DNA from: a virus | Virus record (IMG/VR): IMGVR_UViG_3300036979_000103 | Span: 1-56,187 of that record | Strand: one strand, 5' to 3' | Length of the DNA: 56,187 nt | Part shown: piece after piece, positions 13,201 to 19,475 of the stretch | Layout: each line of letters begins with the position of its first letter | Position numbering within the stretch: the stretch's first letter is position 1 | The notes under the pieces: generated by a model | What the model was told of the DNA's origin: nothing | What the model saw: only the letters and a program-made list of their open reading frames with translations | The model's database searches: none | Program-made: the position numbers and the translations under genes

Positions 13201-16200
13201 AGAAGTCATTGTTTGAAAAATAACATGATCTAATATAGTAGGATTTTCTACTCCCACTTCACTTATCGCATTACCATCTACATCAACAAAGAAATTTCCT
13301 TCAGGTGTTTGTAGAATATACACTTGAGCCATGAAACCCATTTCAACATTAGTTTCATCTTCAGTAAGAGTGTCTCCTATTTGTTTATCAAATGAAAGTT
13401 GTACAATTCCTTCAAGTCCTAATTGTTTTGCATTGTTAGGAGTAACAATGATAACTTTCATATCAGGTCTATTCTTAGAGAACTTAGCATTGTTTAAGAA
13501 CTTTCTAGATCTTTTTACATGTGGTAAATTATTTGTATACTCACCAGCTGTATCTTCAGAAGCACTAGTTGAAGAAAGAAATAATATATCAACATCTTTT
13601 CTTTGATCCTCTGATCCAAAATACTCACCTGGCTCAATAAAAGTAGTTTCTACATCTGCAGAAGACAATTCTAATTTATCTTGCTCTGCATCAATAACTT
13701 CTTTATCCTTACCTAATTTCTCTTCTTGAGTTTTTATTTTAGCGTATCCTTGTAATCTTGAAGGATCAATGTTTAATATATCTCCATTAACATCTTCCAC
13801 CTTAACTGTACCATCTTCATTTGTTGCTAACACTTTAACCTTAGATAGATTAGTATTCTCATCAGTTAAATCTTTAGCTTCTTCTTTAGCTTGCTCTTCA
13901 GTCTTATGAAAAGATGAAGTACCATCAGGAGCTATCACTTCATATCTATCTTCAGCAATTTTATTAATAGAAGCTTTCTTTGTAGCTTTCACTTCGTACT
14001 CTCTATTAACTTCTAATGGTTCCTGTTTTTTCTCACTGTTTACAAATGTGGCACCAGTGACAGTTTCATCAGCTTCTTCAGCAGCAACTTGGTTATTAGC
14101 AATATCTTTTGCTTGTTTGAAATATTTATCAAATCCTTCTTCTGCAGAAAGATTATCAAAAATTTCACTTGCTAATTTTTTATATGCACTATTTTTATTA
14201 ATGTCAGCTCCATATACATATAACTCTGAAGCATTTTCAAGACCTACAACATCTTCTTTCTTACCATCTTGATTATTCAATTCAAAGTTCAGTAATGAAT
14301 GAAATGTTTTTAAATCAAGAGATCCACCATTTAAAGCAATATTAATCTTTTCAGATTGTGTACGTAAAGCTTTTACTTGCTCTCTAGTAGCTTTTTTATC
14401 TGCAGGTGTAGTATAATCAGTTATTGTTTTATTTAATTGATTAGCTCTTTCCTCATATGATCTAGATAATTCTTTTAATGAATCTTTATCAGTGATGCTA
14501 GCTAAAGTGTCATTATCAATAAGAGGATTTATTTGTGACACTTTATCTTGTATAGAATCAAGTCTATGGTTTACATCATCTTTGATTGATGCATAATAGG
14601 TAAGATCTGTTTTCCAATTTTCAAAGGTGTCATGATTAGCATTCTCATCTATTGCTTCAGGAGTTTTTGGATCTGTAGAAGAAGTAAATGGATTTTTAAA
14701 TGTAGAATTAATAGCTTCTGATGTTTTATTAATATCATTAGCTTTCTCAATTAATGAATCTACATATCCACTTACAGTTTTTTGATTAGATGAATTAAAA
14801 TCCATTCCAAAAGTCTTTTGGAAATCTTCTCTATCAAGATCTTTTAACATTTTTAATTGTTCAATTGTAACATCATGCATTCCTGATGGAATACGTGATT
14901 GTACAAAATTGAAAAACATATCATTTTTAAGATTTTTATATCTGAATATATCACCACTCTTAGCAGCTTCATTCATTTCTTTTGCTATACCAATAGAATT
15001 TAATGTATTATCATACTTATCAGAAAGAATACCTGTCATTCCATATCTATTAAGCATGTTAACAGAAGAGTTTAATCTAGCATCTTTACCTTGTCCTTTT
15101 TTATAATCATACATTTGTTGCCCTCCACCAATTAACATAGCAGTAAGTCCACCAACAATCATATTGTTTATACCTTCTGTAGTATTAAACTGCTCAGATA
15201 ATCCATAAGTAGTAGAACTAGTTATTTCTTTTAAATCATCCCAGTTTTGTTTTTTAACTGGATTATTAAGGTTTTTATATTTTCTTGTATAGTAATCATA
15301 TGTTCCTCTCTCAGCAGCAAATTGTCCACCTTCTTCATATACACCTTCAGATAATACATTAGGAAGTTTAGGTTTAACAAAATCCCAAACTCTATCTTTT
15401 ATACCTGCAGCAGATTTCTTTTCAAATACATCAAAGCTTCCTTCTTTAAGACCCACCTTACCAGATTCTCCTATACTTCTTGTAAGACTTCCTGTAACAT
15501 TTTTCTGTGCTGTAGTAAAAGACTTAAATAAATTATCAAACTGCACAGCATTAGATACAGTGAGTAATGCCATGTTGATACCAAATCTAGTATTCATTGC
15601 ATCAGTAGAATAGTCTTCTATTTCTTGAAGAGCTTGTCCTATTGGTTCTTCACCAAAGTTATTATCTTTATATTGTTGGATTAATTCTTCTTTAACATGT
15701 CTGTATCCATCTCTAGCTTCAACACCAGATTCTGTCTGTGCAGCTCCCCAACTAATAATACCATAACGTGCACCATTCAATACTTTTTCAGACTGAGCTA
15801 AGTTTCCTAATTGTTGTATTTTTAAAATCTGTTTCTCACTCTTCCCTAATGTTTTTGCTAAGTCTAATACCTTATCAACTTTATTAGTTCCACCTGCAAT
15901 TTTATTCATCCACAAAGCAGCTTTACCTATTTGACTAGCAAATAATGGAACTGCTCCTATACCTTCTGTAACAAAACCAATTGCAGCATCTTGAACAACT
16001 GCTCCTGCTATAGCACCAGCTGTAAATCCAAGATTTTTAATAACTGATTCTCCCCAAAAGTTTGCAGAACCTGGAGCAAAAGGAATCATCGCTAGATATG
16101 GATGAGCTTTCTCTTCTCTAGTCATATAATTAGGAAGAACATCTTCAAAATTCTTAATCCAATTATCTATGCTTCCTTCATATCCATCTGGATCACCAGC

Positions 16201-16656
16201 TAATCTAGCCATACGTTCTGATGCACTACCACTTTTAAGAGCTGATATTGTATTAGGAATATCTGTAAGAGATTGTGCAAATGTACCAGTAGCTGTAACA
16301 CCAGCCTTAACAAGACTATGTCCAAGTTTAGTATACCAAGATTGTTGTAACCCATATATGTTTTCAAGATCTACATCTCTTTCATACATAGGATAACGTT
16401 TATTATCTAATAATGTTTTTGCACTTACAGAACTAAAAGGTCTATCAAATGATCTTTGAGTTGGAGCTTGTACATTAGCAAGTTCATCTAGGCTTAATCC
16501 CATCTCAACTTTATGATCATTACTACCCCAATTTCCACCCATATTAGTATTTATCTCTCTTGTTACAGGAGATCCTAATGGTGCTTGTGGTAATCTAATT
16601 TCATTGTCAGATCTATCAGAAACATTATCTATAAGTTCATTGTCAAAAATTGGCAT
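1234..16656 (-). CDS. Giant virion RNA polymerase fused to AlkB-like, NADAR, ASCH-like and SF1 helicase domains (5140 aa)
   Basis: This is a multidomain virion protein of the crAss-like phage RNA polymerase family. Asp3081-Phe-Asp3083-Ile-Asp3085 inside GSDFDIDKLNMYLKS is the metal-binding DxDxD motif of that family, related to two-barrel polymerases, and is preceded by the conserved GFRIPTQALSS stretch. Other parts in order: hydrophobic helices at about 205-250 and 495-515; a zincin-like but altered HEIFE at 1702-1706; an AlkB-type 2OG-Fe(II) dioxygenase at about 4180-4325 (H4228, D4230, H4286, a C-terminal Arg near 4316); a NADAR domain at about 4350-4497 (VETAFQKAK, LLMEVREEL); an ASCH-like domain at about 4510-4612; and an SF1 RecD/Dda-like helicase at about 4635-5060 (Walker A GYAGTGKTT, IIIDES, AITAHKSQGSQW, YTAITRA). 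Family knowledge says the polymerase is packaged and transcribes early genes after entry. The extra domains could remodel or protect nucleic acid. No frameshift is seen. Confidence 0.9.
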   Translation of the reverse strand: MPIFDNELIDNVSDRSDNEIRLPQAPLGSPVTREINTNMGGNWGSNDHKVEMGLSLDELANVQAPTQRSFDRPFSSVSAKTLLDNKRYPMYERDVDLENIYGLQQSWYTKLGHSLVKAGVTATGTFAQSLTDIPNTISALKSGSASERMARLAGDPDGYEGSIDNWIKNFEDVLPNYMTREEKAHPYLAMIPFAPGSANFWGESVIKNLGFTAGAIAGAVVQDAAIGFVTEGIGAVPLFASQIGKAALWMNKIAGGTNKVDKVLDLAKTLGKSEKQILKIQQLGNLAQSEKVLNGARYGIISWGAAQTESGVEARDGYRHVKEELIQQYKDNNFGEEPIGQALQEIEDYSTDAMNTRFGINMALLTVSNAVQFDNLFKSFTTAQKNVTGSLTRSIGESGKVGLKEGSFDVFEKKSAAGIKDRVWDFVKPKLPNVLSEGVYEEGGQFAAERGTYDYYTRKYKNLNNPVKKQNWDDLKEITSSTTYGLSEQFNTTEGINNMIVGGLTAMLIGGGQQMYDYKKGQGKDARLNSSVNMLNRYGMTGILSDKYDNTLNSIGIAKEMNEAAKSGDIFRYKNLKNDMFFNFVQSRIPSGMHDVTIEQLKMLKDLDREDFQKTFGMDFNSSNQKTVSGYVDSLIEKANDINKTSEAINSTFKNPFTSSTDPKTPEAIDENANHDTFENWKTDLTYYASIKDDVNHRLDSIQDKVSQINPLIDNDTLASITDKDSLKELSRSYEERANQLNKTITDYTTPADKKATREQVKALRTQSEKINIALNGGSLDLKTFHSLLNFELNNQDGKKEDVVGLENASELYVYGADINKNSAYKKLASEIFDNLSAEEGFDKYFKQAKDIANNQVAAEEADETVTGATFVNSEKKQEPLEVNREYEVKATKKASINKIAEDRYEVIAPDGTSSFHKTEEQAKEEAKDLTDENTNLSKVKVLATNEDGTVKVEDVNGDILNIDPSRLQGYAKIKTQEEKLGKDKEVIDAEQDKLELSSADVETTFIEPGEYFGSEDQRKDVDILFLSSTSASEDTAGEYTNNLPHVKRSRKFLNNAKFSKNRPDMKVIIVTPNNAKQLGLEGIVQLSFDKQIGDTLTEDETNVEMGFMAQVYILQTPEGNFFVDVDGNAISEVGVENPTILDHVIFQTMTSASLYTEGGYEKVRAGQEIEAAKALEAYKIFREDVFAQEGYTPYSFAISRGIARQNKINDVYEDNHMSDILGPDGEDIISNQDGLLNVVTTGKFEHNGELLTFTKGTTLINYGDLLDFANNKNVTNKQAGNIFAVIDALAKDLIEKSNSGKPVKLNYNYSKFLQNVLFWRSKADTSTPSQIGIDTNTMEFKIGDKSFPLSAIPNSRKEIMDALQDAFITVNNRTLEEGTSKKFTEYVVDKDGALKRVIWKNYQTYLLSSKNPDGSSRSTEDTPLITHTAKPTDNNNPYKQKYTFITDKEVLPYDRVPVKEEIEEEIIVEEDGDVVGEYKLDNKKVNTSNIINAGPISFIGKIIKENGESIVEVEILNNDTITKLSTERPLINAIDSNLSTIASNPVTEANVPDDIKAALGKDLLLEEKAKLFANIKVSREIIDLANAPKQAAPKAKEKKEAPAEEEVSDEEVSEEKPFDSSFNFGNKKGPSEFREKGKDSIDRMTNSELEAFKLWHAEKVPFIPFEILENIIERGDIRAWGVFEDGVAKFVRGGLKGTEYHEIFEAIWSDFLTETEKNNLLTEFRNKKGEFTDRQSGKKYDYSDPYISDKIIKERIADDFADFRLGKLEAISLGQAIRNFFMKIVDFFKAFIINPSLKNQLFNAIDSGKFKETKLSERAKSMAPEYRAIEGLSEKATNEFIQDMVAKVKLIIFREGRKDLLFNPEKLTGEQVFNQVKEEYESVGAVDALGEKRYNELVKRSIEFLRTTGISFNAEDVISINDENANGKEYAQDTFSVDWKKHSTGALKFLLSTLTERKALNQTKVQKGKELKIPDYNLSDIGGLKLLNFNRVFATLLDRLHNTNDPAEFTNKLIELAKEDSNYLSVFAALGGNRETHTFDFGLFKESDWRLFIQFFNTFTRQKPEALIQYISEEGDVYTNNANIFTIVKQTTDSWINNMKVLGKVKSEVITYGKNSKNENVYKINTVAIADLPIKKSNDMLSFLNKLGVEFSEGTYNALSDKETIVKGKKTSEVKLFTDAVDSIHTYLGKNNELMTFDAKRLDINGPLRILAGLHTKVNNPSQDSTYFGVEGQRIGAFSENNAPSYFENTFNESKTLTELLQKMPQLNDVYSRGSEILKPGGLFFDKDGNRISEIKVEYIQGSKNELTGKNKSTAKLGLAERFVQEINQNINGKYYVLIPGDSSTEWMMNLGNVISMDDVLEGNHWDKIYTIYNNYLIDDIKLAQEDRKQNLYTRAKSQELRIMKDILPQDIVEAIEKMIKDEDSFDKIEKYIVKNRTKIDNHIKNFVEDISKETIDTLVSSNQISMVGEDEYYLTKFDTEFLKKYKLDGKVTFDEVMNFINFVNINYEINNQEYHKVLFGDPYQFKTEKGKLDETKRIKSFLSGRRRTFDTPEYNNFLKRQYNSVGDIKLDAKAPGHHNYKSYTKTITFSNIDIVGSIAMMPNIPKEIKEKYAKTDESDGMSWLMDNTHKEIALKEGQWTTQAEAFHQWHMAYTRRAYDSRKDITWTYGDNTELKAKDAVLLKFDMPKHKLAVRKPIISGNKADKKEIDLVLDKTSQMPLYYHMVEGTSLQKMYDNMFDQNIGYSIVVSGRKVGAQDLHNVYDGNGDFNNSEYGENNIVEVPWKIYGTQVETMTEGEKTQTRGSQLTKLSTVDLYENGEPVGATPERKEVIKNAAERNTKALRLLNLNEYNELLNKIGVVDLGDGYALEDNKRISETLMYEMMRRELSENAKDTIQLNEDGQFSMPFEASPSYFQIKSILYSLVNKALISPSMSGAPHVQAPVTMFEKATEGRSLARKTDEGWVKITKAQYAALTEEEKKDVMLTDDTLKFYEDEDEKRYCEVMLPHWFKDKFGKKTDEQILEYLKTDEGKKILTGIGFRIPTQALSSVEVFRVKGFLPQYMGSTVIVPSEITTKAGSDFDIDKLNMYLKSIYTDANGDVRLVTYKGSEQATKAFYGKVYEDTIQKEINKIEKYDDFRSKTIDVLRIIESASAQSIADIDSLMTNDQIDFYNYHSKLLQNIIEQAFEKNLSPSEYIVNQQENLNADKDKLSLNQLNQQLKNDYANTMYKKSLENEYYDSLEELLTLKENFVKLITPIDDAGLEKMSELLDTKRGYTESKVKGRLINRNYMTKMRHGFITAKRWVGIAAVNITSLSLRQKAKVYLDPAKLATLSEQDRRFIEDLDIILPHNRIDVNGRSYVSLSGTTTADGKQLISNRLSGYATAFVDIANNPFITKIVKSDVVVSTFMFLESIGAANEGILFLNQPIIEKYLEYLDNTGSKSVANKGNIGYIKTLFPTTEKALEDAAISVEQLLDNIEEYGKTGELSALKNAEQHLILNEFIKYKILADQLFSYTQAVNYDTTRFGSSDALLKKEWGTFNASNFNLISNVNDVLKNTFIGEQAELLSKSFGSFGAIMKSELPEIKAYTLSTLKRYATRKYMSADDYEKIANLIKNSFIDYVIQNNTVMSDMIKPLLVDSETAVVNQLEQAKQKYPSVQILQDLVPVPGNRDGSAKSIELKANVKDAYNENLYVGMMRELRDSGPELNALYNNIVNVAILQGTGQSAISIRNIIPVEDYAAKIAPIIEQLRADKSIKAFENGMFERNNFTNTDVFTEFRPYVHTPQPNAYTGEYNEKSVRMNPNTGEDELIYFLPNFKSMKGVTQTSRKLIVLNDTFNSFQLSSDFLKIPKVVTNVEGKKINITTGLEITKKDYAIMKQKGSQDLYNAYYYKKVYTNNVDEFGNRIPLKIYNADPKVKGYDYYYKQINVYGDGNRAVEINTDFTPSAIDNGGMPIQEELKDDDIVNAFSAQGQEEVAPTSLPTEVLVSSVSEEEEILLSPKDTESVLLKMGAKKVSKGQLNIDGQYWYLNKDNWNTMSKVGRNELYIYPTPDQEIYVGEDASGNYKFTTDTEFYKKYIERNKPTQAATKQMAGEPKGVKVKDGIYVNQEALTKDEQLELFDYLKPFLEEQAARTLKGPAASKMIGLGLRWDYKSNNPGKQSMNILDVINPGNKTKYGYYDSSINNQPLAPITPRFRELMQKATGVDMTNYDGAIINLYEPTSFISSHNDVDESRSAIGYPVIGINIGGTGNFSIESRDGSPKQLDLKAGAGYVFGVDGVNREVYHRTFAKPQDSFLPELITKLDGKSYEPGSYRITVTMRRVMPLQPGMPSKPAIASETTITKPAQALSGEKINIYAGTGENAELSNFAFRVFKYIGKDLPQVTFKNVETAFQKAKLAFAGKVTDQPLDVQSFLNDITGKYSPAQVKSLGGKIVGLRTKEWDANSSRIMKDLIKQSFEQNPEAIIKLLATGNAELTHVQDKGKWGKEFPRLLMEVREELRPTEAVTEETPERVTINLQPDNKEKIASGQKTTTIRTQKEFEYIGLPVGATAKTNINGVEFNVTNRGLLTIGEAGGQEQILKSEGLTSAEEFKFPTSKSWFEGKGKMYVYDFSKPTEAEAPFMEQQLNRPSIFDLRNVQIGYTSGQRKALEEISTLIDRKGDGHYLLAGYAGTGKTTIAENIAKYAKQAGKAILVIAPTNKAAKVLNDKLKSTGVGSVASTIHKTIYGEPNDQGEWEKSADIKNSVIIIDESSMIEKTLMADLLDSTKRKNNVLIFMGDSYQLQPVGEDSGLFQGKVQEVKNDKTELTEVKRQSLDSSILKVATVIRNDKKSYVPTESTEDFKVTRSKNEFVENFKQAVKANEDVAMIVATNNERLLMNKLAREAKFGEAAKNILNPGETIISIANSSDYSNSEVFNAKDVRGEPTKFDITFTDNFGKSSKYDIYLAFVVNNEGIEVPTLFLPNVDKPSIYHAQILKAARESSPGLYSALDGWMMNTKKGTKLSPAISIATYGYAITAHKSQGSQWKKVFVNQNYVAESWDAARWFYTAITRASDEVEVLPSSSNIQISNAEIDSKLNAIVQEGVESFDTIKDFSNVDKEQILTNFATKYKMTIDQAKLYINDALAENKEDVINKLKDCY

Positions 16657-16667
16657 AATCTATTATT

Positions 16668-19358
16668 TTATTTATAGGTTTTTAAAAAATCAGAAACAGT
16701 TCCAGGACCAATGTTTTTCATTTGTTCCTGAACAGTAGCAAGACTAGAAAATTCATTTCCAATATATCCAGTTTGCCATACTCCATTATTTTGTGCATAC
16801 ATTCTAAGAATGTAACTATCATTTGGTCCACCATCATTATCAGCAGATCCTTCAACATCAAATCTAACTAAAGGTGCCAATGCTGTATGTGCTAAGCTAG
16901 GAGCATTATATCCACTTAAACGAGCATTAGTTGCAGCTGAACTATCATTACCTCCTATTAAGTTAGTTGTATGTGCAGCTGAAGCAAACACTTGTGCTTT
17001 AATATCATTCCAAGGATTACTTTGAGCAATTTTTGAAGAGTATGTATATAACTCTTGAGCTGTAATAGGAATGATTTGTTTATCTTCTCCACTTGTTACA
17101 ACCAAATTAGCTGATCCATCATATTTCTTTTCTATTGTATAGGATGCATTTTTATCTTCTCTAATTTTAGATAATACTGATGGTGAAAAGTCTCCCCATT
17201 TTTGAACATCTACTTGTCCAAGCTTTTGGTATTCATTTAATTTATTTCCAATTATTTGATCAACAAGAGTTTCATCACCTTTATTGTTTTTATAATCAAT
17301 AGTTCCAACTTGCATTTGTCTTTCAGGCATTCTCTTAGCTAAAAAGTCTGATTCAAAACTTCTTTTCTCTTGTTGTATTCTATATAATTGAGGATCGTAT
17401 TTTTGTTTAATTGAATGTGCTTTACTAAGTAATACTTTTTCTGTTGGAGTTAAATCTTTACCTAAATAGTTGTGTACATAAGCTCTTGCCAAAGCTTCAT
17501 TTTTTGTACCTTTAGTTGATTTCAATAATCCATTAACATCTAATGATGTAGTACCTACACCACCACCTCCAGTAGCACCTGCACCACCTCCAGTTGTAAT
17601 AATAAATGTTTCAGCATTTTTTGAAAAGTTATATAACTCAGTTGATGTATATAAAGTTCTTCCCTTAGAATCATTTACTCCACCTTCTTGTCTAAGAATG
17701 TCTTGTGATCTATCATCAAATATACTTGATGCATCTTTAGTAGCTTTGTACAAAGATTGTTTTTGACCTAATGTAATTTCAAGTGCTCTTCTTTCTTCTA
17801 GATATTTAGCTAGATTAGGATTATGTAAACTCTTAACTAACTTAGATGGGTTCTGTGCATACTCTCTTGCTAAGTAATCTAAATAAGTTGTTTTCTTTTG
17901 ACTTGTAGCTAATGAAGGATTTGTCACCTTATCTAAATATTTGTTAGTAAGAAGATCAATTTGACCAGATACTATAACTACACCACCTTTTGTTCTTTCT
18001 CCACCTATACCTAATATTTCTTCATTTAATTTTCCTGCAGATGGAGTGTCAATATCTGTAGCAATTGCTTGATCTGTAACTGGTATATCACCTGTAGCAA
18101 GACCTCCTTTAAGTTTAGCTGCAGCTAATGTTTGTTCAGCATAGAATTTAGTTACTCCCCAATTGAATGATCTATCTTGATTTCTTTGATCTCTTGCAGC
18201 ATTGTCATATGAAAATTGTAACTGTCTTTTCTGCATGTCTGCTTGAAAATATGGATTAGCTTTATACTCTTGTTCATAACTTTGGTATGAAAGATCTTCG
18301 GCTAATCCAGTTAAAGTTTTTTCTGTATAAATTTTATATTTATATTGTTCAATATCTTTATTAGAATCTATATCTTCTATTTGTTTAGTTAATTGTTTTT
18401 CTAAAGAACCATCTAGTAACACTTTGTTTGCATCATTTATTTTTGCTTGAAGTGCATTTTTCTCAACATTTGTTAATTTAGGATTTGTTGTTAATTCTAA
18501 ATTATACTGCATCACTTTATCAGATATTATTTTTTTCTGATTATTATAATTTTTAGTAGATTGTTCTTTAAATGTATCAGCAGTAGCACCTCTATAATGA
18601 TACCATGAATCTATTTTTAATTGCTCTTGATCATTTTCATTTAAAGAGCTATAGAAGTTAGCTAGAATTTTCTCAGCTGGTTTACCCTTCACCTTAACAG
18701 CTAACATAGCATCATCTATTTTAGCCACTCCTTTTGAAGGATCTAATGATGCATTCCCTTTTGCATCAAAATATAATGTGTTACCAGCATTATCTCTCTT
18801 ATATGGATTCTCAATAGATTTATCCACTTCATGTATCTTATCAGCTACTTCTCTAAGTTTTTTATCTATATCAGTATACTGAGTGTATCTACCAGTGTAA
18901 GATTCTTTTATATCTTTTTTATTAATATATTTACCAACGCCTTCTTCAAACTTAGCTCTATTTTGAACAGATGATTTTCCAGCTGCTTCAGCTTCATTTA
19001 ATATCTTTTGTTCTCTTCTTATTCTAGCAGTAGAGCTTACAGCATTGATTACATTTTCATCTTTAGCTATTTGATTAGTCATTCCATTAACAGAATTAAC
19101 TAATTGGAAATTAGAGAAATCACCAGCTGCAACACCTTTAAGATTATTACCAAGAGCATTAAGTTTAGATTGTAGATATTTTTTATCTAAATCACTAGCA
19201 ACATCCATTCCTGCAATATTGTCAATTGTAGTTTGTATTTTTTCTACACCTTGTTCATACTGTTGTTGTTTTTGCATACCAACTTTCACCATTGCCTCTA
19301 CAGGTAATTGTGATACGTAAGGATTAAAAGTTGGGATTTTGTCAGTATATGAAGCCAT
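16668..19358 (-). CDS. Putative virion cargo protein, helical (896 aa)
   Basis: I recognise no enzymatic domain. The protein is largely helical and charged, rich in Lys, Gln and Asn in its first 350 residues (VEAMVKVGMQKQQQYEQG near the start), with a Gly-rich patch near residue 590-600 and few cysteines. Its place directly upstream of the polymerase gene, only 11 bp away, matches large cargo proteins packed in crAss-like virions and ejected with the DNA. It is the first gene after a candidate promoter at 19404-19438, so it and the polymerase probably share one late transcript. The start is the first ATG of the frame and lies about 40 nt after that promoter. The cargo role is inferred from order and composition. 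Confidence 0.65.
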   Translation of the reverse strand: MASYTDKIPTFNPYVSQLPVEAMVKVGMQKQQQYEQGVEKIQTTIDNIAGMDVASDLDKKYLQSKLNALGNNLKGVAAGDFSNFQLVNSVNGMTNQIAKDENVINAVSSTARIRREQKILNEAEAAGKSSVQNRAKFEEGVGKYINKKDIKESYTGRYTQYTDIDKKLREVADKIHEVDKSIENPYKRDNAGNTLYFDAKGNASLDPSKGVAKIDDAMLAVKVKGKPAEKILANFYSSLNENDQEQLKIDSWYHYRGATADTFKEQSTKNYNNQKKIISDKVMQYNLELTTNPKLTNVEKNALQAKINDANKVLLDGSLEKQLTKQIEDIDSNKDIEQYKYKIYTEKTLTGLAEDLSYQSYEQEYKANPYFQADMQKRQLQFSYDNAARDQRNQDRSFNWGVTKFYAEQTLAAAKLKGGLATGDIPVTDQAIATDIDTPSAGKLNEEILGIGGERTKGGVVIVSGQIDLLTNKYLDKVTNPSLATSQKKTTYLDYLAREYAQNPSKLVKSLHNPNLAKYLEERRALEITLGQKQSLYKATKDASSIFDDRSQDILRQEGGVNDSKGRTLYTSTELYNFSKNAETFIITTGGGAGATGGGGVGTTSLDVNGLLKSTKGTKNEALARAYVHNYLGKDLTPTEKVLLSKAHSIKQKYDPQLYRIQQEKRSFESDFLAKRMPERQMQVGTIDYKNNKGDETLVDQIIGNKLNEYQKLGQVDVQKWGDFSPSVLSKIREDKNASYTIEKKYDGSANLVVTSGEDKQIIPITAQELYTYSSKIAQSNPWNDIKAQVFASAAHTTNLIGGNDSSAATNARLSGYNAPSLAHTALAPLVRFDVEGSADNDGGPNDSYILRMYAQNNGVWQTGYIGNEFSSLATVQEQMKNIGPGTVSDFLKTYK

Positions 19359-19403
19359 ATTCTTTTTTATATTTTACATACTATGTATGTCGGTTAGCAA
19401 ATG

Positions 19404-19475
19404 TAATATGAATTATTAGAACTACCAAAATTAATAATCAATTCTGGTAATTCTTTATAATTAAATTAGTTATAT
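19404..19475 (-). promoter_or_regulatory. Bacteroidota-type promoter with upstream palindromic element, copy 1
   Basis: On the minus strand, TACATTTG (a perfect TAnnTTTG -7 box, 19411-19404 region) is preceded by 20 nt and TTTGG. Exactly 17 nt further upstream lies AAAGAATTAC, joined to a near-perfect dyad whose arms are TATAAYTAA and TTAGTTATA (about 19455-19475). The dyad overlaps the stop codon of the upstream cargo gene. The same arrangement with the same 17-nt spacing occurs at 36966-37044, which argues for a shared regulatory module. It would drive the 896-residue cargo gene and the polymerase gene. Confidence 0.7.

Noticed and set aside
1234-16656. Stop-codon reassignment, known in some crAss-like phages
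   Set aside because: All large genes here, including the 5140-codon one, are uninterrupted in the standard bacterial code, and the only tRNA found has anticodon CAT, not a suppressor type.
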